Positions 28,838 to 38,450 are shown, counted from the first letter of the stretch. The stretch: 64,000 nucleotides of DNA from Nodularia sp. (in: cyanobacteria) (GCA_007692755.1 REBL01000132.1:20673-84672), one strand, 5' to 3'. The notes: generated by a model not told the origin, from the letters alone. Numbers and translations are program-made.

Positions 28838-29047
28838 ATGATTAACAAAGCATATTTGGTAACTTCGGCGACAGTTTTTGCTTTAGTCGCAATAGTGCAT
28901 TTTATCCGACTGGTTAATCACTGGCAAATTCAAATTGGGACAGTAGCCTTCCCATTTTGGGGGTCATGGTTAGCAGTTATCATTGGCACTGCATTAAGTA
29001 TGTGGGCTGTTAACTTAGCCTCTGAGTGGAGTGCTAGCCGTCAGTAA
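28838..29047 (+). CDS. Small two-helix membrane protein
   Basis: A 69-residue protein with two hydrophobic segments (~5-25 and ~38-62) and few charged residues. A GGGAG-type ribosome site (AAAGGGAG) precedes the ATG at a suitable distance, which supports translation. I recognise no family; small proteins of this kind are common in cyanobacteria. It stands alone between a hairpin and the convergent patA gene. Confidence 0.7.
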   Translation: MINKAYLVTSATVFALVAIVHFIRLVNHWQIQIGTVAFPFWGSWLAVIIGTALSMWAVNLASEWSASRQ

Positions 29048-29203
29048 TTTTAGCCATCTCTAACTTTTATCCCCAGGTGCAGCGAAATCTGGGGACTTAG
29101 TATATTAATAATTAAGAAATAACCCGTGAACAATAAACAGAAAGATATATTTTTTCAAAGCTCAAACACAGAGGGTTCATAGCCGCTTCAGAAATTACGC
29201 AAA

Positions 29204-30304
29204 TTAGCTAATGTATTGAAAGATTATTTTCAATAAATCTCCTTGTGTAAAAGGTTTAGCTAAAAATCCTGAAGCTCTAACAAACTTCGCTCTAGCTCTA
29301 TCTATCAGCCCAGTTTTACCAGTTACCATAATCACAGGTGTATTTTTCAAAGATGAGTGTTTACGTAACAAAGAGCATAATTCATACCCATCTAAATTAG
29401 GCATTTCAACATCTAATAAAATTATGTCCGGTTTGGTACGAATAATTTGCATTAAAGCATTCAAAGAATCGGTAATTGTCATCACAGAAAACATTTGCTC
29501 ATCTAAGTAATTTTTAATAGTATTTAATACCGTAGGACTGTCATCAATACAGAGTATTTTGTAGAGGTTTTTGTCAGTAGTTGGTGTAGTTCCCTGACCG
29601 CTATTATAAAGATTATGAATATTGTGAGTTGATGTGCCGTGAGAGTATGCCGTTTTATTGGCTTCACTGACTCTAGGAGTTTTTTTTGTAGGTTGTGTTT
29701 GAGGGTGTGGCTGATTTAACCGCTCAACTGGCAAAGTTTGTACTGGATAAACAGGCGATGTCTCACCGTAGTTTCCCTCACGGCTACCCTTTTGATGCTG
29801 TTCGACTAATAAACGGATATTTAGATGACAGTACTTGGGCATATCATCTAGAAAGCTTTCCGGGACAAATTCATAACTTCCCTCTTCTAAACTCAAAAAT
29901 GTCTCCAAGACTTCGAGCGCCAACTTCTCTATTAGCATCGCTGCTTGAGCAGGGCTAATGTATTTTTGGCTGACTAACCAACAAATCGCCAGATAATCTG
30001 GGTTTGGGATTGCTTGATTCTCAATACCATTTTCAAATATTGCCCGCAACTGCTCATCAATTCCGTGAGGAAGAGACGAGATTTGCGGGCTTAAGCTTTG
30101 CAAGTGTCTGTAAAGCGGCTCAAACATCTTTTCGGAGTAGCAGGCATAAATCAGCTTACCCTCTTCTATATAGATTGACCAAGAGCCAGATGTGCTAAAG
30201 ACTTGCAAACAACCATTAACAGTCTTACTAGTAATTTTTTTTAGTAGCGATATGGGTTGAAGTTTTTGGAAAAATCTATATCTACTAATGGGAAGTGTCT
30301 TCAT
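29204..30304 (-). CDS. patA: PatA-like response regulator (heterocyst patterning)
   Basis: A 366-residue regulator. The N-terminal ~210 residues form a PATAN/DUF4388-type domain and begin MKTLPISRYRFFQKLQPISLLKKI, as I recall for Anabaena PatA. After a Pro/Thr/Asn-rich linker comes a C-terminal CheY-like receiver (ILCIDDSPTVLNTIKNYL, IILLDVEMPNLDGYELC with the phospho-acceptor Asp, VTGKTG and the LAKPF Lys). PatA is needed for internal heterocysts. I use the ATG at 30304; the track's start is a GTG two codons earlier. In Anabaena PCC 7120, patA also lies shortly upstream of the phycobilisome rod operon, which supports orthology. Confidence 0.88.
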   Translation of the reverse strand: MKTLPISRYRFFQKLQPISLLKKITSKTVNGCLQVFSTSGSWSIYIEEGKLIYACYSEKMFEPLYRHLQSLSPQISSLPHGIDEQLRAIFENGIENQAIPNPDYLAICWLVSQKYISPAQAAMLIEKLALEVLETFLSLEEGSYEFVPESFLDDMPKYCHLNIRLLVEQHQKGSREGNYGETSPVYPVQTLPVERLNQPHPQTQPTKKTPRVSEANKTAYSHGTSTHNIHNLYNSGQGTTPTTDKNLYKILCIDDSPTVLNTIKNYLDEQMFSVMTITDSLNALMQIIRTKPDIILLDVEMPNLDGYELCSLLRKHSSLKNTPVIMVTGKTGLIDRARAKFVRASGFLAKPFTQGDLLKIIFQYIS

Positions 30305-30516
30305 CGGCACAGATTTGAGATATAATTAACATCCGCTGTCAAAATTAGTGAATAACCTTTTCAGAATTCACAACGAGATTTTCAAAATTGGTGTATAGCT
30401 AAATATAGCGGTCACATTTGAGTTAGTACAGAGACTCTTCACCCCTAACTCCTAATTTCCCAATATCTGGTAAGCTATAGTTCAACAAACGACAATTTAC
30501 CGAAAACTTGAGGTTT

Positions 30517-30818
30517 AAAGCCCCGCCCTAGAAGGGCGGCTTTCGCGGTATTATAGCTTTAGCGGTAAAGCGCACAAATAAAAAACGAAGTAGGTCAAGC
30601 GGACGACTCCTGAACCGGAACCCTGGTAGTATAAATCCTAAATCTTGTACAAATGTGGGAGTAAAAACCAGAAATCAAAAGCCTTTTCAAACGCGGTCGG
30701 GCAGTCCGTGTGTGCTTGTGGACGTATCCAAACGGGGAAATTGGAATACTTGTATTCGGGTTTCTAGTTCGGACGGATGAAGCAAGAATCCTCATCTCTT
30801 TAGAGTGAGGAGTGTCAA
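30517..30818 (+). mobile_element. IS200/IS605-type remnant (TnpB-linked right end)
   Basis: A non-coding ~300-bp element with a GC-rich hairpin at its left (CCGCCCT-AGA-AGGGCGG, 30523-30539). At its right end lies CCTCATCTC-TTTA-GAGTGAGG, followed by AGTGTCAA, a layout typical of IS605/TnpB right ends. Just before the right hairpin the plus strand carries a decayed fragment that could be the tail of TnpB (GQSVCACGRIQTGK). No intact transposase or TnpB remains. It is either a deletion derivative or a MITE mobilised in trans. The boundaries are approximate. Confidence 0.55.
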
Positions 30819-31886
30819 TGTGTTAGACCCAGGGATGCTATTGCAAAACAGTAGAATAATTCAACTGGTTGCCGGAAAATAGGATTTCAAAAACCAGTTT
30901 GATTGTCTATTGTTGTGCTAAATTGGCTAATTTCACAGTAACTTAACTCCTGCACTCAGATTATTGGCTCTAGCCCATCAGTAGAAAAACTGTTGCTATT
31001 CACCGTATTTTTGAAATTGATATCGTCTCAATCAGCACTTAAAGATTGGCTTAACTAGGATAGACTGTATTTCAATTGACTAAGTATCTATTCGGGCTAG
31101 TGTCTTAGAAGGTGCTTGAGATTGTGAAGTTTCTCTCTAGTACGGTTTAGGCTAAACTTTTGCTTGCACAACAAGAACAGTATATCCAGACTTGATATTA
31201 CAGTTTATAAGCACGGGAAGAATCTCTAGTCTTGTGTAGTGATAAATAGTCACCCTGCACCGTTTTGAGTGCCACATAACATAATTTACAACGAAATCCA
31301 ACAAGTATAGTACAGAGCAACAAAATAGATTTATTCAGCTAAATGGTAGATAGCAAATAGGTTGCTTACTAATTTTTAGGTTACTATAATTTTTAGAAAA
31401 AACAACAAAACTTTTGTAAATATCATAATAAATAAGTAAAGAAAAGGTGAATAAAAGTTAGGGGGAATTTACTCTAATTTTTTCCGGAAACTCTACTTTG
31501 ACAAGAGATACAGTAATTACACGTGTTGTCAAATAAACAAACAATTATGTTGCTACATGATATTTGCAACACATAGAATAACAGTAATTTGAATCAGTAT
31601 TCAAATATATATGGCAGTCCTAAATATTCATAAAATCCTTTGTTTATATTTGTAGTGTTATTTTACCAAAGTCTCTGATAGTCGAATCTCTATCTAAATT
31701 ATTCCCATTGCTCCCTGATCCTTGCTCCCTTGCCTCTTTTTCACTTGCGGAACCGAAACAGAAACACTTGCACTTACTGGCGATCGCTGCTTAATTCCGG
31801 TTCTTCCTCAGCAGTTGGCTAAAATTAATAAATTGGCAAGCTCTCCGTGCTTTACTGCAAGAAAGAGGAATTAATTCAGAACAATT
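30819..31886. other. AT-rich intergenic region upstream of rluD-like gene
   Basis: About 1.07 kb without a supported gene. It is AT-rich with scattered short hairpins. Near 31740-31885 two adjacent frames contain protein-like stretches (LALTGDRCLIPVLPQQLAKIN, then NWQALRALLQERGINSEQL with a stop). This suggests the frameshifted tail of a decayed gene. Otherwise I see nothing clear. Confidence 0.4.
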
Positions 31887-32840
31887 GTGACCACATTTAA
31901 TTTACAAGTTGAAGAAACAAGCGATAGCTTCGTTCACACCTCCGGTGAACGTTTAGACCGCTACCTTTCACAAAAATTACCTGATTTATCCCGTTCTCGC
32001 ATTCAGCAATTAATTGAGCAGGGAAATGTTCACCTCAATGATCACATCTGCACAACTAAAAAAATTAATGTCAAAGCAGGCGATCGCATTATCTTAGAAA
32101 TTCCAGAAGTTCAACCCCTACAAGTACAAGCCGAAGATATTCCGCTAGATATCCTCTACGAAGACGACCATATACTGATTCTCAATAAACCTGCTGGTTT
32201 AGTCGTCCATCCTGCACCCGGTCATCCTGATGGGACTTTGGTAAATGCTTTGTTAGCACATTGTCCCAATTTACCCGGAATTGGCGGTGTCCAGCGTCCG
32301 GGAATTGTGCATCGATTGGATAAGGATACAACAGGGGCGATCGCGATCGCTAAAACAGATATTGCCTATCACAGCCTCCAAGCCCAACTCCAAGCAAAAA
32401 CCGCAAGGCGAGAATACTTGGGTGTAGTTTACGGTGCGCCAAAAACCGAAAGTGGGATTATAGATTTTCCTATTGGTCGCCATCCCCAAGATAGAAAAAA
32501 AATGGCAGTTGTCCCGATAGAAAAAGGCGGGCGTAATGCGGTAACTCATTGGCAAATCTTAGAAAGACTAGGAAACCAGACATTAGTCCTCTTTCAATTA
32601 GAAACGGGACGCACCCATCAAATTCGTGTCCACAGCGCCAAAATCGGTCATCCCATCGTCTGCGACCCCATTTATAGTTCTGGTCATTCTGTCGGAGTCA
32701 AGTTACCCGGTCAAGCACTGCACGCTTGGCGATTAAAATTGCAACATCCAGTTTCTGAAGATTTGATTGAGGTAACAGCGCCCCCTCCCCAAACATTCAC
32801 AACTTTGTTAGAAATTCTCCGCCGACGAGTTGCTAGTTAG
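31887..32840 (+). CDS. RluA/RluD-family 23S rRNA pseudouridine synthase
   Basis: A 317-residue pseudouridine synthase. The N-terminus is an S4 RNA-binding domain (RLDRYLSQKLPDLSRSRIQQLIEQG). The catalytic domain holds HRLDKDTTGAIAIAKTD, with the essential Asp, and the late ETGRTHQIRVH motif. The segment ILNKPAGLVVHPAPGH is typical of RluD, which modifies helix 69 of 23S rRNA, but closely related RluA/RluC members cannot be excluded. Start is GTG. It lies 700 bp before cpcB on the same strand and probably ends its own transcript. Confidence 0.92.
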   Translation: MTTFNLQVEETSDSFVHTSGERLDRYLSQKLPDLSRSRIQQLIEQGNVHLNDHICTTKKINVKAGDRIILEIPEVQPLQVQAEDIPLDILYEDDHILILNKPAGLVVHPAPGHPDGTLVNALLAHCPNLPGIGGVQRPGIVHRLDKDTTGAIAIAKTDIAYHSLQAQLQAKTARREYLGVVYGAPKTESGIIDFPIGRHPQDRKKMAVVPIEKGGRNAVTHWQILERLGNQTLVLFQLETGRTHQIRVHSAKIGHPIVCDPIYSSGHSVGVKLPGQALHAWRLKLQHPVSEDLIEVTAPPPQTFTTLLEILRRRVAS

Positions 32841-33541
32841 AGTTTTGAACATATCACCTTTAAGATAGATGCGTGAATTACTAGCGTTGCAGACGGATTA
32901 AGCAATAAGGGGTAGAGGACAAACAAAAATAGGTGGGATTTTCCTCCTTCCTATTCTCCAATATTTAGATTTGTAAAGTTTTTTGGTTTTTTTTGCGGTA
33001 GAAAGATCAGTTAATCAGCATTTTTAGTAACAGATTAACATTATATTTTAACATCTTTTAATAAAAACTACACTAACCAAAAATACTCATAAAAACTGCC
33101 ATGTCCTCTATTTCCAATACTTCTGGGAAAATTAATAAAACCTAAAACTCAGAAAATTTCCGCCGATTTGTCACAAACATGAAGTAATGTTACTCGATTT
33201 CGAGCGTTTTCCCAGGCAAAATCCTTGTATGTAAAGGATTTGAGGTGGTTCTTATTCGGTCATCTTATTTATTCATAATTTGTAACGAATAAAGGATCTA
33301 TGGCATTGTATAAACATAAGCTGAAGGGGTTAAATGACAGACAGAAGTCAAACAAGGCATCCATTTAATCAAGTTTGCCGATTTCTCATAAAATTACCCC
33401 AGGTTCTCATAATTGCTCTTTCATCTGGTGACAGGGAATTATGAGACTAACGAGAGAAGCGGTTTGATCCCCAGTCTGTTTTTAACCAGAAACATTGCCA
33501 GTTTTAATCTAGACATCTCACAATTTAGGAGATTAAAGTCC
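32841..33541 (+). promoter_or_regulatory. Promoter and long leader region of the cpc operon
   Basis: A 701-bp gap before cpcB with no gene. The ORF track extends cpcB into it from 33413, but these residues do not resemble phycocyanin. A good ribosome site (TTAGGAGATT) precedes the real ATG at 33542. Phycobilisome operons usually have long, highly transcribed leaders, which fits this spacing. I cannot place the transcription start with certainty. Confidence 0.6.
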
Positions 33542-34063
33542 ATGACATTAGATGTATTTACCAAGGTAGTTTCTCAAGCTGACTCCAGAGGCGAGTTTTT
33601 AAGCAACGAGCAACTAGACGCTTTAACCAACGTTGTTAAAGAAGGCAACAAGCGTTTAGATGTTGTTAACCGCATCACCAGCAACGCTTCAGCTATTGTG
33701 ACCAACGCGGCTCGTTCTTTGTTTGAAGAACAACCCCAATTGATTGCTCCTGGTGGTAACGCTTACACAAACCGTCGTATGGCTGCTTGCTTGCGCGACA
33801 TGGAAATCATCTTGCGTTACGTTACCTACGCTATCTTGGCTGGTGATGCTAGTGTTCTTGATGATCGTTGCTTGAACGGCTTGCGCGAAACCTACCAAGC
33901 TCTAGGAACTCCTGGATCTTCTGTAGCTGTCGGCGTTCAAAAAATGAAAGACGCTGCTGTTGGTCTAGCTAACGATCCTAACGGCATCACCAAGGGCGAT
34001 TGCAGCCAATTGATGTCTGAAGTAGCCAGCTACTTTGACCGTGCTGCTGCTGCTGTTGCTTAA
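33542..34063 (+). CDS. cpcB: C-phycocyanin beta subunit
   Basis: A 173-residue beta-phycocyanin that builds the peripheral rods of the phycobilisome and absorbs orange-red light. The sequence [20 protein letters not shown] is the canonical start. Bilin-attachment cysteines are seen in [11 protein letters not shown] (Cys82 region) and [10 protein letters not shown] (Cys153 region), and the methylated Asn72 region (GGNAYTNRR) is intact. Length matches the family. I chose ATG 33542, preceded by AGGAGA, over the longer ORF. It is the first gene of the cpc operon, 79 bp before cpcA. Confidence 0.98.
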   Translation: MTLDVFTKVVSQADSRGEFLSNEQLDALTNVVKEGNKRLDVVNRITSNASAIVTNAARSLFEEQPQLIAPGGNAYTNRRMAACLRDMEIILRYVTYAILAGDASVLDDRCLNGLRETYQALGTPGSSVAVGVQKMKDAAVGLANDPNGITKGDCSQLMSEVASYFDRAAAAVA

Positions 34064-34142
34064 TATCAATAACAAAGTCCAACACCTAAATATTTAGGTA
34101 ATCAGACCAAAAATTTACGAAATACCAAGGAGATTTTAGAAA

Positions 34143-34634
34143 ATGGTTAAAACACCAATTACCGAAGCGATCGCATCTGCTGATACCCAAGGCCGTTTCT
34201 TAGGCAACACCGAACTGCAAGCAGTTAACGGTCGTTATGTCCGGGCTATTGCTAGCATGGAAGCTGCTCGTGCTTTGACCACCAACGCTCAAAAGTTGAT
34301 TGATGGTGCAACCCAAGCTGTTTACCAAAAATTCCCCTACACCACCCAAACAGCAGGACCTCAGTATGCTGCTGACAGCCGTGGTAAGTCCAAGTGCGCT
34401 CGTGACGTTGGTCACTACCTACGCATTGTTACCTACAGCTTAGTTGCTGGTGGTACTGGTCCTTTGGATGAGTTCTTGATTGCTGGCTTGTCTGAAATCA
34501 ACAGCTCCTTTGACTTGTCTCCTAGCTGGTACGTTGAAGCTATCAAATACATGAAAGCTAATCATGGTTTGAGTGGACAAGCTGCAAACGAAGCTGACAC
34601 CTACTTTAACTACGCTATCAACGCTCTTAGCTAA
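34143..34634 (+). CDS. cpcA: C-phycocyanin alpha subunit
   Basis: A 163-residue alpha-phycocyanin, partner of CpcB in the alpha-beta monomer. Its single phycocyanobilin Cys84 is in [17 protein letters not shown]. The start [20 protein letters not shown] and the end INALS are canonical. A strong Shine-Dalgarno sequence (AAGGAGATT) precedes it. The gene is followed by a 218-bp spacer with a long hairpin, which probably sets the lower expression of the linker genes. Confidence 0.98.
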   Translation: MVKTPITEAIASADTQGRFLGNTELQAVNGRYVRAIASMEAARALTTNAQKLIDGATQAVYQKFPYTTQTAGPQYAADSRGKSKCARDVGHYLRIVTYSLVAGGTGPLDEFLIAGLSEINSSFDLSPSWYVEAIKYMKANHGLSGQAANEADTYFNYAINALS

Positions 34635-34642
34635 ATAGTATC

Positions 34643-34767
34643 TTGCCCGGAGCAGGATGCAAGTGTTGGATGAAGTTAATGAACCTTTTGGGGTTCACCA
34701 GTCGCTCGTTTTGTCACACAAAAAGACTGTTCTGGCTCATCTAGCAGTTGAATCTCGCTCCGGGCAA
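34643..34767 (+). terminator. cpcA-cpcC intergenic stem-loop
   Basis: TTGCCCGGAGC (34643-34653) pairs perfectly over 11 bp with GCTCCGGGCAA (34757-34767), enclosing about 100 nt. It is followed by ACTTTTATTT. Such structures after cpcA partially stop transcription or stabilise the abundant cpcBA message, giving less linker than phycocyanin. Confidence 0.7.
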
Positions 34768-34853
34768 ACTTTTATTTAGCAAAGAAATAAAAGTTTGAGT
34801 AAAATCAGCATTCGGTATAAATCGCCGAAATGCAAATAAATAGGTGAAAAATC

Positions 34854-35714
34854 ATGGCAATTACAACAGCAGCATCTAGGCTCGGAACAGAGCCTTTTAG
34901 TGATGCACGTCGAGTTGAACTGCGCCCCAACGCCAGCAAGGATGAAGCAGAGGTTGTAATCCGCGCTGTTTATCGGCAAGTTTTGGGTAACGACTATTTG
35001 ATGGCATCAGAACGTCTAGTTAGTGCCGAATCACTTTTGCGGGATGGCAATTCGTCAGTGCGCGAGTTTGTGCGGAGTGTTGCGAAATCAGAGCTTTACA
35101 AAAACAAGTTTTTTTACAACAGTTTCCAAACTCGGTTGATTGAACTCAACTACAAGCATCTTTTGGGACGCGCACCCTATGATGAAGCGGAAGTTGTTTA
35201 CCACTTAGATTTGTATCAGAACAAAGGGTACGACGCGGAAATTGATTCTTATATTGATTCTCCAGAGTACCAAAATAACTTCGGTGACAGTATCGTTCCT
35301 TATTATCGTGGTTTTGATATTCAACCAGGGCAGAAGACTGTCGGCTTTACCCGGATGTTTCGATTATACCGGGGTTATGCCAATAGCGATCGCACCCAGG
35401 TAGAAGGTACTAAATCCCGTTTAGCGCAGGATTTAGCAAGTAATAAATCTTCTTCCATTGTGGGACCATCAGGAAGCAATGATAACTGGAATTATCGTGC
35501 TTCATCAGATGTCGCGCCCAAGAAGAATTTAGGAAATGCTGTGGGTGTAGGCGATCGCGTGTACCGCATCGAAGTTACAGCAATCCGTGGTTCAGGCTAT
35601 CCCAGTATCAGACGGAGTAGCACAGCATTTATCGTACCTTACGAGCGACTCTCTGACAAGATCCAGCAAATTCATAAGCAGGGTGGCAAAATCGTCAGCA
35701 TCACGTCAGCTTAA
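34854..35714 (+). CDS. cpcC: Phycobilisome rod linker, phycocyanin-associated (LR)
   Basis: A 286-residue linker that joins phycocyanin hexamers in the rod. The PBS linker domain (PF00427) covers ~1-180 ([43 protein letters not shown]). A C-terminal CpcD-like cap domain covers ~230-286 ([20 protein letters not shown], then [22 protein letters not shown]). Length agrees with CpcC of Anabaena. It stands third in the operon and lies downstream of the attenuating hairpin. Confidence 0.96.
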   Translation: MAITTAASRLGTEPFSDARRVELRPNASKDEAEVVIRAVYRQVLGNDYLMASERLVSAESLLRDGNSSVREFVRSVAKSELYKNKFFYNSFQTRLIELNYKHLLGRAPYDEAEVVYHLDLYQNKGYDAEIDSYIDSPEYQNNFGDSIVPYYRGFDIQPGQKTVGFTRMFRLYRGYANSDRTQVEGTKSRLAQDLASNKSSSIVGPSGSNDNWNYRASSDVAPKKNLGNAVGVGDRVYRIEVTAIRGSGYPSIRRSSTAFIVPYERLSDKIQQIHKQGGKIVSITSA

Positions 35715-35751
35715 GGTAGCGTTACTCAAAAAATACAGGAGATCAGAAGTA

Positions 35752-35997
35752 ATGTTCGGTCAAACCACACTTGGGGCTGGTAGCGTTTCTTCATCTGCAA
35801 GCCGAGTCTTTCGTTATGAAGTCGTAGGCTTGCGCCAAAACGCAGAAACTGATAGAAACCAATTCGATATTCGTCGCAGTGGTAGTGTGTTCATCACAGT
35901 GCCATACAGCCGGATGAACGAAGAAATGCAACGAATTAACCGCTTAGGTGGCAGAATCATCAATATTTCACCATTGAGCGCTGAAGAAGAAAACTAA
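35752..35997 (+). CDS. cpcD: Small rod-capping linker
   Basis: An 81-residue CpcD rod-cap protein that ends the phycobilisome rod. The start MFGQTTLGAGSVSSSASR and the core VFRYEVVGLRQNAETDRNQF, RSGSVFITVPYSRMNEEMQRI and LGGRIINI are canonical. I use ATG 35752 with AGGAGA upstream; the track's longer frame runs back into cpcC. It lies 37 bp after cpcC and 10 bp before cpcE. Confidence 0.96.
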   Translation: MFGQTTLGAGSVSSSASRVFRYEVVGLRQNAETDRNQFDIRRSGSVFITVPYSRMNEEMQRINRLGGRIINISPLSAEEEN

Positions 35998-36007
35998 TTT
36001 TCACCGC

Positions 36008-36838
36008 ATGAACGAACCCAGTGCGTCAGAATATTCAGCAGAAAATGCGCCCCAGTTGACACCAGAGTTAGCACTCGCCAACCTGCAATCACCAGATTTA
36101 AGTCTCCGCTACTACGCAGCTTGGTGGCTGGGCAAATTTCGAGTTAGCCACCCAGATGTTGTAGATGCCTTAATTGCAGCGTTAGAGGATGAAGCCGACA
36201 GAACAGAAATGGGAGGTTATCCACTGCGGCGCAATGCAGCCAGAGCATTGGGGAAATTAGGTGATGCCAAAGCTATCCCAGGCTTAATTAAGAGCTTGGA
36301 ATGCCATGATTTTTATGTGCGCGAAGCAGCAGCCCAATCTTTGCAAAAGTTGCGGGACAAAACTGCCGCCCCAGCCCTCATAAAAATGTTAGATGGGGGT
36401 GTTGCCCAGGCCGTGCAAGTAATGGGTCGCCCTCATCTCACCCAGCCCTATGAAGCGGTAATAGAAGCCTTGGGAGCTATTGGTGCAACTGAGGCTATTT
36501 CTTTAATATCACCGTTTTTAGAGCATGAAGTTCCAGGGGTACAATGTGCCGCCGCTAGAGCAATGTACCAGCTGACACAAGACCCCGTTTATGGGGATAG
36601 GTTAGTGAAAACTTTGTCCAGCAGTGACCTGAAATTGCGCCGCTTGGTTTTAACGGATTTGGGTGCAATTGGATACATGGCAGCAGCAGAGGCGATCGCG
36701 ATCGCTCAGGTAGAAAATAGCTTTAAACTCATTGCCCTGAAAGGATTACTAGAGCATCAACTCATCCCAGAGTTAGATGTTTTATCTGTTTCTGACAATG
36801 CTATCCAGGTGATGAACTTGATGGATTCACTTTTGTAA
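36008..36838 (+). CDS. cpcE: Phycocyanin alpha-subunit phycocyanobilin lyase, CpcE subunit
   Basis: A 276-residue HEAT/PBS-repeat protein. With CpcF it forms the lyase that attaches phycocyanobilin to Cys84 of CpcA. Repeated units such as LRRNAARALGKLGDAKAIPGL and VREAAAQSLQKLRDKTAAPAL are visible through ~60-250. The start MNEPSASEYSAENAPQLTPE is typical. It follows cpcD by 10 bp. HIP1-like overlapping GCGATCGCGATCGC lies within the gene near 36690. Confidence 0.95.
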   Translation: MNEPSASEYSAENAPQLTPELALANLQSPDLSLRYYAAWWLGKFRVSHPDVVDALIAALEDEADRTEMGGYPLRRNAARALGKLGDAKAIPGLIKSLECHDFYVREAAAQSLQKLRDKTAAPALIKMLDGGVAQAVQVMGRPHLTQPYEAVIEALGAIGATEAISLISPFLEHEVPGVQCAAARAMYQLTQDPVYGDRLVKTLSSSDLKLRRLVLTDLGAIGYMAAAEAIAIAQVENSFKLIALKGLLEHQLIPELDVLSVSDNAIQVMNLMDSLL

Positions 36839-36841
36839 TAA

Positions 36842-36880
36842 TTCGTAGTTCGTAATTCGTAATTCGTAATTCGTAACTAC
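36842..36880. repeat. TTCGTAA short tandem repeats
   Basis: Four to five copies of the heptamer TTCGTAA fill the cpcE-cpcF spacer. This is a typical short tandemly repeated repetitive (STRR) sequence of heterocystous cyanobacteria. Its location inside the operon could influence the transcript. Confidence 0.85.
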
Positions 36881-36918
36881 GTCCTATGAATTATCAATCA
36901 TGAATTGGAGCGCAGGAT

Positions 36919-37515
36919 TTGACTGATGAATTAATTCGTGCCGTCGCCCAGGCAGATACACCAGCCAACATGGTAACGGCAGTACAAAACTTGGCAGCAG
37001 CAAAAGATGTCGCCGCTATTCCCACGTTAATTGCGGTGTTTGGTTATAACAACCCATCCGCAGCGACGGTGGCGGCGGCAGCATTGACTGAAATGGGAGA
37101 AATAGCAGTACCACAATTGCTATCCCAGATAGATGATTATAACTATGGCGCACGGGCTTATTCGATTCGTACTTTAGCAGCGATCGCAGACCCCCGTGCT
37201 ATCGACGTTTTAATCACAGCCGCAGCTACAGACTTTGCTCCCAGTGTCCGCCGTGCTGCTGCCAAAGGATTGGGAAATTTGCACTGGCATAAACTCGAAC
37301 CTGCCGACAGGGAAACAGCGCTGAAAAAAGCATTGGAAACCCTGCTGTTCATTTCCCAAGACTCAGAATGGTCAATCCGTTATGCTGCTGTTGTCGGTTT
37401 ACAAGCCTTGGCGAAAATACCTGATTTGCAGCAACCTATCCGGACGAGACTTGACCAAATGTTAGCCACTGATGACGAAAAAGCAATTCGCGCTCGTGTG
37501 CAGCTAGCTATTTAA
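36919..37515 (+). CDS. cpcF: Phycocyanin alpha-subunit phycocyanobilin lyase, CpcF subunit
   Basis: A 198-residue HEAT/PBS-repeat partner of CpcE in the E/F-type bilin lyase. Repeats include AKDVAAIPTLIAVFGYNNPS, YGARAYSIRTLAAIADPRAI and SVRRAAAKGLGNLHW. Translation probably starts at TTG (36919), giving MTDELIRAVAQADTPANM. The only downstream ATG in frame would remove 17 residues. A GGAGCG-like site lies upstream. Confidence 0.93.
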   Translation: MTDELIRAVAQADTPANMVTAVQNLAAAKDVAAIPTLIAVFGYNNPSAATVAAAALTEMGEIAVPQLLSQIDDYNYGARAYSIRTLAAIADPRAIDVLITAAATDFAPSVRRAAAKGLGNLHWHKLEPADRETALKKALETLLFISQDSEWSIRYAAVVGLQALAKIPDLQQPIRTRLDQMLATDDEKAIRARVQLAI

Positions 37516-37610
37516 ATCAGTGAACAGTTATCAGTTATCAGTTAGTAACTTTGAATTTCTGCGATCGCTGATTTCTGACTTACATATCATAAAACAAGGA
37601 AAAAGTAAAT

Positions 37611-38450
37611 ATGTCAATACCATTACTGGATTATTCATTTACCACGCAAAATCAGCGTGTAGAAGGCTACGAAGTACCCAACGAAGATACGCCCACCATG
37701 TATCGGTTAGCGGCTGCTACCTCAGATACAGATATTGATGCCATTATCTGGGCAGCATATCGGCAAATCTTTAGCGAACACTTAATTATAGAAAGTAATC
37801 GCCAAAAATTTCTGGAATCTCAACTGCGAAATCGCGCCATTAGCGTCCGTGATTTTATCCGGGGATTGGGTAAATCGGAAGTTTACCGCACACAAGTAGC
37901 AGATATCAACACCAACTACCGCTTAGTTGACATCACCTTAAAGCGGTTTGTCGGACGCGCCGCCTACAACAAAGACGAAGAAATTGCTTGGTCTATTGTG
38001 ATTGGTACAAAAGGATTACATGGTTTCATCGATACCTTGTTAGACAGTGAAGAATATCTGCAAAACTTTGGTGATGACATCGTACCTTTCCAACGCCGTC
38101 GCTATAAAGACAGACCCTTTAACTTAGTTAATCCTCGCTACGGTTCATATTGGCGCGATCGCATGATGTTGGAATCTATCGGTGGTCGTACCTTCTACAA
38201 CGCCCGCACCACAGGCTTTGCCAGTAAACAAGAGATTCGTCGAGTTATTCCCGCCAACTTCATGAGTATGGCCGGGCAAATTCTCGCCCCTGAACTTAAC
38301 TACCAAAGAACAGTAGCTACAGTCACCTCACAAATCAAAGATATCAAGATTCCTGACAACTCCCGCGAAATTGGTACTCCCCAACCAACCATGAAACCTG
38401 TCGCCGTTGCCCTACCTTACCGTTACATCCCTGCAAATCCCACAAATTAA
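37611..38450 (+). CDS. cpcG1: Phycobilisome rod-core linker 1
   Basis: A 279-residue rod-core linker that attaches phycocyanin rods to the allophycocyanin core. The PBS linker domain (PF00427) covers ~20-180 ([59 protein letters not shown]). The C-terminal ~100 residues face the core. It is the first of three tandem cpcG copies. Its length equals that of CpcG1 of PCC 7120 as I recall, hence the number. AAGGAAAAAG provides a ribosome site. Confidence 0.93.
   Translation: MSIPLLDYSFTTQNQRVEGYEVPNEDTPTMYRLAAATSDTDIDAIIWAAYRQIFSEHLIIESNRQKFLESQLRNRAISVRDFIRGLGKSEVYRTQVADINTNYRLVDITLKRFVGRAAYNKDEEIAWSIVIGTKGLHGFIDTLLDSEEYLQNFGDDIVPFQRRRYKDRPFNLVNPRYGSYWRDRMMLESIGGRTFYNARTTGFASKQEIRRVIPANFMSMAGQILAPELNYQRTVATVTSQIKDIKIPDNSREIGTPQPTMKPVAVALPYRYIPANPTN

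Noticed and set aside
30595-30795. 66-residue minus-strand ORF in the IS605-like remnant
   Set aside because: It runs antisense to the decayed TnpB-like tail and has no recognisable motif.
33413-33541. Upstream extension of cpcB in the ORF track
   Set aside because: The added residues do not belong to phycocyanin; the canonical start with AGGAGA is at 33542.
36842-36880. Possible CRISPR-like array
   Set aside because: The repeats are directly adjacent heptamers without spacers; no CRISPR array is seen anywhere in the window.
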